From NCBI GenBank assembly GCA_003255025.1, contig QANY01005826.1, positions 186,001 through 250,000 of the forward strand: 64,000 nucleotides of DNA, written 5' to 3'. Source of the stretch: Datisca glomerata (Eukaryota; Streptophyta; Magnoliopsida; Cucurbitales; Datiscaceae). A program made the position numbers and the translations under genes. Below, in pieces: positions 43,214-54,110 of this stretch; position 1 is the stretch's first letter, and each line of letters begins with the position of its first letter. The notes below the pieces were generated by a model that was not told where the DNA came from, ran no database searches, and saw only the letters and a program-made list of their open reading frames with translations.

Positions 43214-44330
43214 TCAATTCCTTCCATTGGTCCACTCTTTAAACATCTCTTTTGCCAAGTTGTCCCTCCAAGTAGTCCAACTATTTGACGGTTCCACGTA
43301 GGTTACATGTTGGCTCTCAACAAATTATTCAACAACATAGTCATTTTGTAACTCAAAAGGATCCATAGACATTTCACGTAAAATCAAATTATGAAGAAGT
43401 CAACATGTCGTAATGGTCCTGCATTGAATTTTAACGGGGTAATAAGATTTCCCTCTAAGTATTGCCCAACGACCTTTTGAAAACCCAAAAGCCCTGTCAA
43501 TAACATTTCTTGCCGAGGAATGCCTCATGTTGAAGAATTCTTCAGGAGTAGTTGGTTGATGTCATTCCCTCCAATCATTCAAATGGTATTGTTGCCCTCT
43601 TTATGATGCCAAGAAACCTTCACCATTGATATATCCAGCATCACATAAGTAGTAATATCCTATTATCGGGACAACTGATTAGAGTTATATACAATTAAGA
43701 AAATAAAATAGGTCAATCTCTTGATGATGTTAACAATTACCTTATAGTACCTTAAACCCATTTGTTCTAGATAAAGCATCACGAAGAACTCTAGAGTCTG
43801 TTGCTGAATCCTCCCATCTAGGTAAGACAAATTGTAAATCTTGAGCGCAAACTCCCAAGTCATTAGTTGTAATTTCATTGACCTAAATGTAGGTTGCATC
43901 TAAAGCTCCTAAAAAATTCTGGATTAAAAAAATTCCAAATGTTACAAACTTACAGTTTGGTATATAAGAAGGAATCCAATTTGAAGTGCATATTTGATAC
44001 ATTGAACCACTTCCATTTTATATCTATAGAGATTTTCAAGGATCTGCACTAGTTTTTTCAATAACACATCATGTAGACATAGCGCCGAGTTCAAAACTTT
44101 TGTAAAATGCTACTCACTGTTTCACCAGAACGTGCAAAATGTCGTCTACCAATTATATTCTTCATGTCATGTGTAATTATATGTAAGAAGATAGCAAGCA
44201 TTTCTTCTACATCCATATTCCTAGTTCCCTTTAACTGACCAATTGTCTTAAGAAGTTGACATAAAATGATAAATGTTCTTCTGTCCATTTGCGTGCTTTC
44301 AAAATATGCTAAGTCATTTATACATATCAT
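43214..44330 (-). pseudogene. HARBI1-like DDE transposase of Harbinger element
   Basis: The N-terminal exon (44,091-44,330) reads QMDRRTFIILCQLLKTIGQL and DVEEMLAIFLHIITHDMKNI. NFLGALDATYI (about 43,910) holds the first Asp. After a short internal deletion comes TNDLGVCAQDLQFVLPRWED and SATDSRVLRDALSRTNGFKV. A GT...AG intron (about 43,672-43,740) follows. CDAGYINGEGF holds the second Asp. PTTPEEFFNMRHSSARNVID then RAFGFSKGRWAILRGKSYYP follows; here the catalytic Glu of the usual NVIER reads Asp. The end WRDNLAKEMFKEWTNG stops at 43,214. Stops after HLN/DW and in TC*LLHN plus the deletion make it non-functional. Confidence 0.75.
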
Positions 44331-44784
44331 TATATGTTATTTTAGTGTCCTGATACAGTGCCTATCAAATGATATACAATCCCACCCAGTTCTACATTTC
44401 TTTCTTCTAGAAATGATAGCGACTATCATAATCAGAAATAAAATTGTCGACTGTTTTAACATCTACAAGTAGTAAACTAAAATACACATAATCCATCTTT
44501 TCATAGCTAAATGAAGGTGAACCATTTCTGCAAAATATAATTGATCAAAGATATGTACTTGAATCAATTTTACCCATAGCAACAAACTTAAAGAAGTTAA
44601 AGAGCCACACAACGCTAGAAGCCATGAAATCAATATATTATTGAAATGTAAACTAAAAATGAAAGTAGTGAGAGAATAAAAAAAGAGCTATACCTTCTTG
44701 TCAACAAAATCAGCCCAGAAGCTAGCTTGAGCTCTCTAGTAAGGACCATAAGACAACAGCAAAGATATACCTTACGCCTACATA

Positions 44785-44870
44785 ATGTATTAATCACATC
44801 ATATGATGTTTGATCTCTAATAGATAATAAATTTCATATGATGTTTGGTCTCTAACAGATGACAAATTTC
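44785..44870. repeat. About 36-bp tandem duplication
   Basis: TCATATGATGTTTG(A/G)TCTCT, then AA(T/C)AGAT(A/G)A(T/C)AAATT, occurs twice in a row inside the Harbinger element. Confidence 0.65.
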
Positions 44871-45885
44871 ACTTAATAGAGAACCACTTCTTTATGATAG
44901 TATGTATATTAACATACACGAGTTAAAACATCAAGATTCCGCGAGTTAAAACATAAAGGGCCAAAACACAACTTTGTTTTGAGCAAGCAATATATACAAA
45001 AAAAACATAGTAAAACAACATACAGGCTAATTAACGCATCAAATCAAAACCATAATCCAATTCTAAACCACAACATCAGCTACTCTCAAGATTCAGAACA
45101 CTATGGTAGAAATAAGGAAAATCAACAATAAAATCAAAACCAAAGACCCAATCCAGTAAGTCCACTGAGTCCTGATCTTTATGCCTGCATTTATTTATTA
45201 ATCAATAGGGTATCAATAATTAAAAGTGTATCAGTAAATCTAGCATTCCAACAACAAAATTGAAATGTTAAATGATAGCATAGTAATTAGATGTTCATGA
45301 CCCAAAATCAAGAAAGCATTTGGAAACAATCTTGACAAGAAAAACTGGAAGATTAGGGTGTTCAACAGGAAGGTCATGTTGTTCGATGTCATCCATTGAA
45401 GTAAGAGACTCATGGAAAAGCCACCCAGTTGCAGCCCTAGATCTATTTGAAATCAATTTTATTTCAGAAATTAACTATGTCTAAATAAAAAAAAAAGCAG
45501 AGCGGAGAAGAAAAACTCTTAACCAGCAAAATACTCGATCAATTATAGAGATAAACATATTTCAATAGAATCTTAATCTACTATGTCTAAATAGAAAAAA
45601 ATAGAGATGAGCATCAGCAAAATACTCGATCGATTACACATTGCACGCACATAATCAACTTTGTGTTTCTCTCACTTCTCACGAAGCTCTATAAAAACTC
45701 ACTTCGAGTTTTTGGCCTGTACAAAAAAATAGAGAAGAGGGAGAATGGCAGAACACAAAAGGGTAGAGAGAGATCGGGAGAGAGATAGAGAGTGAGAGTG
45801 AGAGCTTACCATGGGTCGCTGGAGCTCGTGAGTGAGAGGGAGAGGGAGAAGCGCAGAAGAGAAGCCTTCGTTGCCAGGAATGGAT

Positions 45886-45936
45886 ATACCCCTCGATTTA
45901 GAGGGGTATTAAGATACCCTCAATGGAGGGTATCTT
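45886..45936. repeat. Two adjacent perfect hairpins near the Harbinger right end
   Basis: ATACCCCTC-GATTTA-GAGGGGTAT (45,886-45,909) is followed at once by AAGATACCCTC-AATG-GAGGGTATCTT (45,911-45,936). The stems are 9 and 11 bp with no mismatch. They lie about 110 bp inside the element's right terminus. Confidence 0.8.
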
Positions 45937-46047
45937 GACATTCCGGTAATGCTAAAACACTCCAAAAAAATTAAACCAAAGAAGGAAATCTTAATATCAC
46001 CTCACTTACCAGGCATCTCACCTAATATCACCCATAACAAACACCCC

Positions 46048-47280
46048 TAATGTTTATGGCAATATATTGAATTTTGTGGTTTTGGCTATGGTTAATGCTA
46101 GATGATTTAAAGTATACATTAACCCTTTTACATGAAGTTGTGAACTAATGTAAAGTCCTAAGGTCTCGTTTGGTTCCCAGGAGTGGACAGTAATAGAGGA
46201 TTGGACAATACTAAAAAAGAAGATTGTATTAATTAGTCCCCTCCCAAGAGGATGGACTACACTGGACTGACAAGAAAAAGCTTCAAACCTTTGAAGCTCA
46301 CACCTACAAGGCTTCAGGCCTTTGAAACTCACACCCGTAAGGGTCACCCACTGCATGACGCTGAGGCACTGCATGACGCCAATGAGTGCCTCCGAAACCA
46401 CCAAAAATCAACCCCGCTCCATTGCCGCCTGTGAGTTCTTCTTCTTCTCTTCTCTTCTCTCCTCTTCTATTGCTTATATGTTTCTATTTCTTCTTCTTCT
46501 CCTCTTCTCTGATTTAGGCATTTGAATCTTAAATTTTTGGAAAATATTTGAATCTTTGAAATTTTAAAACTCTGAATCTCTAGGTTTCTTTGCTTTGAAA
46601 TTAAGCTTTGTGTCGGTTTGATTCCATTTCCAATTTTTACGGTTTGAATGGTACTATTATTAAATAATGGCGAGTGGTTTAAGAACAGGAAGTGGGTAGA
46701 AGTATTTGAAGAAGTTCTTGGAGATGGCATGTGTCAACTGCACCCAATTGAAACAGTCTTACTCGATTTTAATATTTGTGTCCATCCATTTTTTCCTTTC
46801 TCAGCTTCCTAATTTCAATTCGGTTGCTGGTGTTTCTTTAGCTGCTGCCATCATGTCTCTGAGTTATGGTTTTAATCTCGTTTTATCTTTTCCTTTTTGT
46901 TTTCTTTGATATATTGCTTTTTATTTCTTTGGTAATGATGAAATTATTGATTAATTTTCTCTTACCTTCTCTCAGCCACTGCACTGCAACTTTGAGAAAT
47001 TAGAAAAAAAAGTGCTGTAATTTTCACTTACCTTCTCTTAGGATTATGAATATTTTTCAAATATTTAGAAGATGTGAATTCTTTTCACAAAGATATGAAT
47101 AGTTTTCAATTATTTAAAAGATAATAAACATTTTAATAGTTCAATATTATCATGTACCAAACAACGTACAAGTAATACATGTTTTTAAACGATACAACAA
47201 CAAACAATGGACAATACTATTTAATCTAGTACAGTACAGTACATTCCAGTCTGACATATTTAATACAGTACCATCGAGTA
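46048..47280. other. Unannotated region, possibly another decayed DNA element
   Basis: GGTCTCGTTTGGTTCCCAGG at 46,164 and ATGTACCAAACAACG at about 47,152 could be opposing termini of a further element. GGACAATACTA words recur at both ends. No coding domain was seen; 46,430-46,510 is CTT-rich. Confidence 0.35.
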
Positions 47281-47836
47281 TGTTATGATTACTGTATCAA
47301 CTTTAAGTTGTTAAGTCTTTTATGTGTAAAGTCAGTTGGTTAACTGACTAATTAGTTAAAGCTAAACAACATGTGGCTATGTCTATAACAGAAAACAGAC
47401 ATGCAAATGGACATGTAATTAGAACAAAGATATATATTCATCCATCTAAAGTTCGAAGCAGTTTTTGTTTTTTAATCAACAAAAGATAAAAAAAAAAGGA
47501 AGAAAGCTGAAATACTGAATATTGAAGGAAGCAATACAAAACAGAAACGTCCCAGCAATTTGTATCGAGAAGGGAAATGAATGTTTACCTGTGATCGAGC
47601 GTTGGGGGGAGTTCCTGTTCTGTCTTCTTGTGTTGTAAAGCATGTAAATCCTTAACCCTTGTACTTGATCTACATAGTCGTCTATACGAAGCTCCAGCAC
47701 TGGATGTAAGTTCTAATTTGATATAATCGAACCAGTATAAAACCATGTGTCTCTCTTCTCCTTCTCTTCTTCTTCTTCATTTTCTCCATTTGCACGTAGA
47801 CGATCTACATAGTAAAACCCTTAGTTAGTGTTTATA
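47281..47836 (+). repeat. 5' LTR of a plus-strand copia element
   Basis: It begins TGTTATGATTACTGTATC and ends about three bases before the PBS. A CTTCTTCTTCTTCA tract is followed by CATTTGCACGTAGACGATC near the end. The end TTTATA has lost the usual CA. The matching 3' LTR was not found, so the start is an inference from the TG dinucleotide. Confidence 0.5.
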
Positions 47837-47839
47837 AAG

Positions 47840-47851
47840 TGGTATCAAAGC
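47840..47851 (+). promoter_or_regulatory. Primer binding site of plus-strand copia element
   Basis: TGGTATCAAAGC follows the LTR end and matches the initiator-Met tRNA type with one difference (CAGAGC expected). Confidence 0.75.
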
Positions 47852-47950
47852 CCAAGATCAACAAATAGAAGGGTTAAAGTGCTAGTCTTTAAGAATCTTG
47901 ATATTTCAAGATTATGATCAGAAAATCAAGAAACAGTCAAGAAAGGGTTT

Positions 47951-49010
47951 ATGATGGCAACAACATCAACCAAACACGACATTGAAAAGTTTGATAGTAC
48001 AAATTACTTTGCAATATGGAAGATGAAAATATTGGCACTCTTAGGGAATTTGGGATTAGATGAGTCACTTGAAGGTGAGAGTAAGATGCCTTCGACTTAT
48101 TCTGAGGAGAAGAAGAAAGACATCATGAAGAAGGCATACAATACCCTGATTTTTGAGCCTCAGTGATAAAGTCCTAAAGGAAATGGCTAAGATGAATATA
48201 ATGGTTGAATGCTCTTCCCTTCAGTCATTTTATAGGTAAAAAACTTAGCCCGACCATGCTTTAGAATGTCCACAAAGGAAGCATGAGCAGAAGGACTCAA
48301 ATGGGGAGAGCATGTCAGTGAGAGGAAGGACATAAAAGAAAGAGTATAGAGGGAGAGCAAGTCAAGATCTAAGTCTAGAAGTGGAAAGAACTTCAAAAAG
48401 GTCAAATGTTTTCACTGTCATGAATAGGGTCATATCTGAAGATTATGTCCCAAGAGAAAGAAGGAATATAAGGCTAAGGAGATTGTTGAAAGGGATGCTG
48501 CAGTTGTAGAGGATGGATATGAGAGTGATGATGTCCTTGTTGTGGCAATCAAGAACTCGGAAAGGTAATAGATCCTTGATTTAGGGTGTTCATTCTGTAT
48601 GACACCAAACAGGGACTGGTTTGAGACTTTCTCAGACTTTGATGGTGGAAAAGTGCTACTTGGAGATAACAAGGAATGTAAGATTGTTAGATCAGGAACC
48701 ATTAGGATTAAAACCTATGATGGTTCAAAAATGATTCTGTCAGAAGTGAGGTATGTTCCTGATTTGAAGAGAAACTTAATATCCTTAGAATTCTAGATGA
48801 AAATGGATATACATATAAGGGTGAAAATGAGGTAATAAAAATTTTAAGGGTTCCATGGTAGTGATGAAGGGCATTTTAGAAAATGGTCTCTATTTACTTC
48901 AAGGAAGCATAGTGATTGGTGCAGCAAACTCTGTCATGCATCAGAAGTTGATAAGTCAACTTTATGGCATAAAAGACTAGAGCACGTGAGTGAGAAAGGC
49001 TTGTGGAGGG
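47951..49010 (+). pseudogene. Gag, protease and GAG-pre-integrase of truncated plus-strand copia element
   Basis: Gag starts at 47,951: TTSTKHDIEKFDSTNYFAIW, KMKILALLGNLGLDESLEGE, typical of Tnt1-like elements. A zinc-knuckle remnant reads CFHCHE-stop-GHI near 48,410-48,435. The protease region has ILDLGCSFCMTPNRDWFETF, where the catalytic DSG of the family reads DLG (about 48,575-48,590), followed by YVPDLKRNLISLEF. A GAG-pre-integrase box (LWHKRLEHVSEKGL type) is recognisable around 48,960-49,000, and then homology ends. Multiple stops and the truncation before integrase show that it is dead. Confidence 0.75.
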
Positions 49011-49034
49011 ACATATTGCTTGTGACGATGCAGA

Positions 49035-49442
49035 TTGAGTTCCCTTTTGGCTCGACTTGGTGAGAGCATCAGACCAAATCGTCGTGATCCTAAATTTCTA
49101 TTCAAAAGTGGTCAGAGCCCTCAAGACTTTAAAGAGTTCATGAAAGTTGTGGAAACCCTACAACAATCAGCCTGTATGAGGGGGGTCTCTTTTACCTTGA
49201 GGTCAGCCTGTATGAGGGGGGTCTCTTTTACCTTGAGGTCAGCCTGAGGAAGGGGTTCGTCCTCTGCCTGAGGAGGGGTTTTTTGTAACTTTCCATTTTC
49301 TACTATTTGTAATATTTTTCCTCTACTTATTAGCCCTTGTTTCTCTACAAATATTTAATCATAATAAATGTAAAACTATACAAAGATCATACATATTTAG
49401 ATAAATGTATCAAGAAGAGATAGAAATAATTTTTATTTTTCT
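49035..49442 (+). other. Unassigned segment with 36-bp repeats
   Basis: A short open frame (49,035-49,247, MSSLLARLGESIRPNRRDPK) matches nothing I recognise. It runs into two perfect 36-bp repeats. It sits between the plus- and minus-strand copia remnants, with AT-rich sequence to 49,442. Confidence 0.35.
49167..49238. repeat. Perfect 36-bp tandem duplication
   Basis: TCAGCCTGTATGAGGGGGGT, then CTCTTTTACCTTGAGG, occurs twice without a mismatch, followed by a partial third copy TCAGCCTGAGG. Confidence 0.85.
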
Positions 49443-51134
49443 TGTAATGGAGAATTTCTGAATTGGCGAGCTCTAATTTATTGTCTCGCGTCCCTCGTTC
49501 TTCACACCAACAACCACTCGTAGGATTCAGAAGTATGTGTCGCAAGGATGTTACCAAGAATAGAGTGTGGTCTCTCTAAATAAGTGAGGATGAAAAAAGA
49601 ATTTTCTTCTTCCTCACTATGATTTCAGCGACAACAAGGGAGGGAGAGAGTGAAAACATTTTTCTTGCTATGAATAATCACACACTGTGATTAGGTTAAG
49701 CTTAGGTTCAAGATGCAACCCTATTGAAATCCCTTATATAATAATTACAGATTTTATGCATATACCCATATATTGTAAATTACCGACATTAACCATCTCA
49801 CTACACTGCTTCTGCGATTTTTATATCTCCCTTAGAGTCAATACTGTGTCTAAATTTATCAATCCAAATTGATTAATTAAATTAATCCCTATCAATTAAT
49901 TAATTAATTTTTTATTTACTGATTGTCCAATAATTAGAAAATAAAAAATTAATTAATTTAAACATTAACTATGCTCTTCACTAATTTAGTGATGATACCC
50001 ATCACATTTGGGTTCGGAAAGTGTATCTTGGTCCGAAACACATTTTTTGTCCAACTGATGTTATTTCTCATTCCTGTCTTTATGAGTTACTCTTGAGACC
50101 GAATGGACCCAGATGAATAAAGTTATGAGATTCAAATACCCGACTAATTTATCTCTATAAATTTCTGACCTATTTAATCCCGACATCGTATGACTCCATT
50201 ATAGGTCTGATGCCGAATCAACTTTCGACTCATGTGCGCTACATTTTCTGTTGGTCCAAATAAACATATTTATTTCACGGTTCACAAAATATTTTACGAT
50301 GCTACCCTTCGTGAATATTAGTAACAAGAACTGGATGTAAAATTATTATTTACTCCTCTAGTTATTATTTCCTTAACTCCTTTGTTGATTATGAATAAGA
50401 AACACATATCAGTGAAGTGTCTTGTACAGTTCACAATGTCTTATTCAATGACATATGTCATCGAGTACCAGGTCTGGTTTATTTATTCACACAGCCATCA
50501 ATAAAGCATATAGCGATATTGTTGTTATTGCAATCTTACCATGAATTTCATATATGTGAATCACGCAACTCTAACATAGTTGAATCACGATCCCAAGAGC
50601 TGATGTATTGTCTGATAATTCAAACTCACTCTTTTGGCATATCAAAGATAGCAAGTAACTATGTCAAGTTTTGTATTCATCTCAAGATTAAGGTAATCAT
50701 GAAAGTACCATTCAGGTGTAACAATTAGATTCAGAGCTAGACAAACAACTTCACTTTTAAACTAATTTATTACTGATCTATTCAACATGTTCCATAACAT
50801 GTCTAGGTCAATCATTAGAGTCTCCATCTCCATGCCTCGAGACTGGCATCCTTTGGTTCAACATAACAGCCATAATCGGACTTGATTGCCCAGTCGATCC
50901 TAAGACTGCAAATAACATTTTGAACTATTGTAGAAGGGTATTTCTGGAAGACCTCTCTGTCTTTACTCTTTTTATGTTGATAATAGTTTCAGAACTTAAG
51001 TAAATTATAAACACACTTTAATTAAAGGAAAACTTTCATTTATTCATAAAATTCAGTAATACATGAATGTGAGAGAAATAACTAAAAACACACAAATAGT
51101 TATTACACCATATTTTATTAATACAATTCCAACA
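49443..51134 (-). repeat. 3' LTR of minus-strand copia element
   Basis: On the minus strand the LTR starts TGTTGGAATTGTATTAATAA after the purine-rich AGTCCAATGAGAGTT. The far end near 49,443-49,448 (plus-strand TGTAATGGAGAATTTCTG) is less certain. The 1.7-kb stretch is non-coding. Confidence 0.55.
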
Positions 51135-51139
51135 AACTC

Positions 51140-54110
51140 TCATTGGACTAAAGTAGGCATGTACAATCTTGTATCCCCATGTCTTCCAGATGACCATGAA
51201 ATAATTTACTACTTAAAGTTTTCGTTAATGGATCTGTCAAGTTGTTGACCATTGATATGTGTGTTACTACAATATCTCCACGCTAAGCAATCTCTCTGAT
51301 GAGGTGATACTTTGGCTCTATGTGTTTGAATCTTTTGTGCCTCCTTGGTTCGTTCAAAATTGATACTGCCCCACTATTATCACATTAAAGTATCATGGGC
51401 TTGTCATCATCTAGAATAACTTTCAGAGTTTTTAGGAACTTTCTAAGCCAGACAACTTCTTTTGCAGCCTCACAAGTCGTGACTACTCAGCTTCAATGGT
51501 AGAATCTGCAATGTAAAATTACTTGATACTTCCCCATACTACTGCTTCATCATTCAGGATGAACACTGATCTTGAAATGGACCTTCTAGAATCCTTGTCT
51601 GCTTGGAAATCGAAATCGGTATAATTTGCCACATTCAAGTTAGTACCTAAATACACAAGCATGTAGTTCCTCATTTTTCTAAGATACTTGAGGATATGCT
51701 TGAAGATATTTCAGTGCTCAAGTCCATGATTAGATTAAAAATGACTTACCATGTCCACGACGTAGCAAATATATGGCATTGTGTAAAACATTGCGTACAT
51801 GAGACTTCTTACGGCTGAGACATAGGGAATCTTTCTCATGTCTTCCTCTTCTTGAGGAGCCTTGGGCGACTGCTCTTTGGAGAGGATGACTCCATGCCTA
51901 AAGGGAAGATATCCCTTTTTGGAGTCTTGTATACTGAATCGATCCATCTCCTTATCAATATAACATGCTTGAGACAGTATCAATTTTTTGTTCTTCCTAT
52001 CTTGGAAGATCTAAATACCTAAGACATAGGCAGCTTCTCTAAGATCTTTCATATCAAATTGCTTTACAAGACAAATCTTGACATCGGACAATATTATTAC
52101 ATCATTCCCAATGAATAGAATATTGTCCACGTACAAGACTAGAAAAAACAACTTCCCTTCATGTATCTTCTTATACACGCAGGGTTCGGCTACTAACTGT
52201 TCAAAATCAAAATTCTTGAGAGTTTCATCGAATCTGATATTTCATAATCGAGACGTTTGTTAAGTCCATAAATGGACTTTACAGTTCACAAACCTTGACT
52301 TGTTGGCCTTTCTCCATGAACCCTTCTGGTTGAGTTATATAAATGTGTTCTTCAAGATTACCATTTAGAAATGCAGTCTTGACGTCCATCTGCCAGATTT
52401 CATAATCGAGGTCGGCAACAATGGACATAAGGATTTGGGGCCAATGGCGAGAAGGTATCCTCGTAGTTAATACATTCATTTTTTGTGTAGCCTTTGGCTA
52501 CTAGCCTAGCTTTGAATGTCTCAATATTCCCATCCGAACCTCTCTTTTTCTTATAAATCCATTTACACCCTACAGGTTTTACCTATTCAAGAGGATCTAT
52601 AAGCTTCTAGACTCCGTTCAGGGACATCGATTGTATCTTAATGTTCATGGTTTCTTATCTAGGTTTGCTTCAAGAACAGCCATGGCCCTGTAAGTAGGAA
52701 ACATGTTCATCATTATCCTTATCTGAGACTGCTGTTAAGGCAACTCCATAAAACATGTACTTGTAAGGTTGTCTCACAACCCTCCCACTACGTCGAGGTT
52801 CCATAGGGTCTGGCTCCTACTGTGGTTCTTCCATTATTGAATCGGGAACAATTCCTGATTGAGGAGTCGTTGACCTCCCATACAATAATTCCTCTAGCAC
52901 AAGTGTGCTTCTCGACTTCACACTTCTTATATAGTTTTCCTTAAGAAAATGCGCATTTGTGCTCATGAATGTTTTCTTGTCGGTGGGACAATAAAAGACG
53001 TATCCCTTCGTTCCCTTCGAAAAACCTACAAACATGCATAATTCTAATCAACTGGACAACTTGCCTATCTTCAATCTTAGTATATGTGCTAGGCATCCTC
53101 ATATCCTAAGTGGCTAACAGATGACTTTCATCCACTCCATCTTTCATATGGTGTATTAAGCACCATCTTTGATGGAACTTGGTTCAGAATATATGCCATT
53201 ATTTTCAAGGCATATCCCCAAAATGATCTGGGATGGATGCGTAACTTATCATGGATCTAAACATATCCATCAGAGTTTAACTCCTTCTCTCTGACACACC
53301 ATTCTGTTCTAAAGTACCAGGTGCTGTAAGCTGAGAAATAATATATTTTTCCTTAAGATAGTCTTCGAACTCTCCTAGCAAGTACAGTCCACCAGGATCG
53401 GATCGTAGTGTTTTGATTTGTTTCTCTAATTGCTTCTCTAGCATAGCCTTGTACTCTTTAAACTTTTCAAATGTTTTAGACTTTTGGCACATTAGATAAA
53501 CATATCAAAAATACGAGTAGTCATCTATGAATGTTACAAAATATTCATAACCTCATCTTTCTTGGATATTCAATGGCCCACATACATTACTATGTACGAG
53601 TTCGAGGCATTGAATGACTCTTTCACCCTTTGCTGAAAAAGATCTCTAAGTCATTTTGCCTTCTATGTAGGATTCACATATAAGTAGTGATCCCACACTT
53701 AAAGTTTGCAATGGATCATCCTTTGCAAGTCTTTTAATCCTATCTAGGCTAATATAGCCAAGACGTAAGTGCCATAAGTAGGTTAGATCGATTGAGTCTG
53801 ACTTCAACTTTTTACTATCTCTTTGTAAATCAGTATTTACTTTAGTGTCACATATCATTGAAACTCTTAGTTTTACATAGAATAGGTTATTTATCAAGCG
53901 TGCAGTAGCAATCAAGCAATCATTTCTAAAAATACCAATATCATTTTGAATGGAAATTTAAAGAAAATCATTGCTCAATCAAACTAGCTACTAAAATAAG
54001 GTTATTCCCAAAAATCGGGATATAATAAACATCTCGAAAAACCAAAAAAATGTTACTCGAAGTGCGTGGATTTAAAAAAAATTAAACTTTAATCAAAATA
54101 GTTGCAGCGC
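51140..54110 (-). pseudogene. Pol of truncated minus-strand copia element
   Basis: In coding order: protease end (about 54,000-54,110, YIPIFG and LILVASLIEQ), GAG-pre-integrase (53,646-53,915, LTYLWHLRLGYISLDRIKRL), integrase core (53,277-53,492, LRSDPGG and LTAPGTLEQNGVSERR, catalytic Asp and Glu present), SH3-like region (52,817-53,035, GFSKGTKGYVFYCPTDKKTF), RT (52,279-52,479, MDVKTAFLNGNLEEHIYI), catalytic box reading YVDN (52,122-52,133) where YVDD is required, RT C-terminus (51,735-51,983) and RNase H (about 51,480-51,620, TDFDFQADKDSRRS). Several frameshifts and the Asp-to-Asn change in the active site exclude function. Gag is absent directly upstream. Confidence 0.8.

Larger units (their letters stand above)
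40826..46047 (-). mobile_element. PIF/Harbinger DNA transposon, 5.2 kb, defective
   Basis: Left end GGGGTTGTTTGGTATAAG and right end, as reverse complement, GGGGTGTTTGTTATGGG, are typical Harbinger-type termini. It contains both Harbinger genes on the minus strand: a HARBI1-like DDE transposase (43,214-44,330) and a Myb/SANT-like partner (41,909-42,960). The flanking trinucleotides are TTT and TAA, not an intact TWA duplication, so one edge may be mutated or off by a few bases. The frames are broken. Confidence 0.75.
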
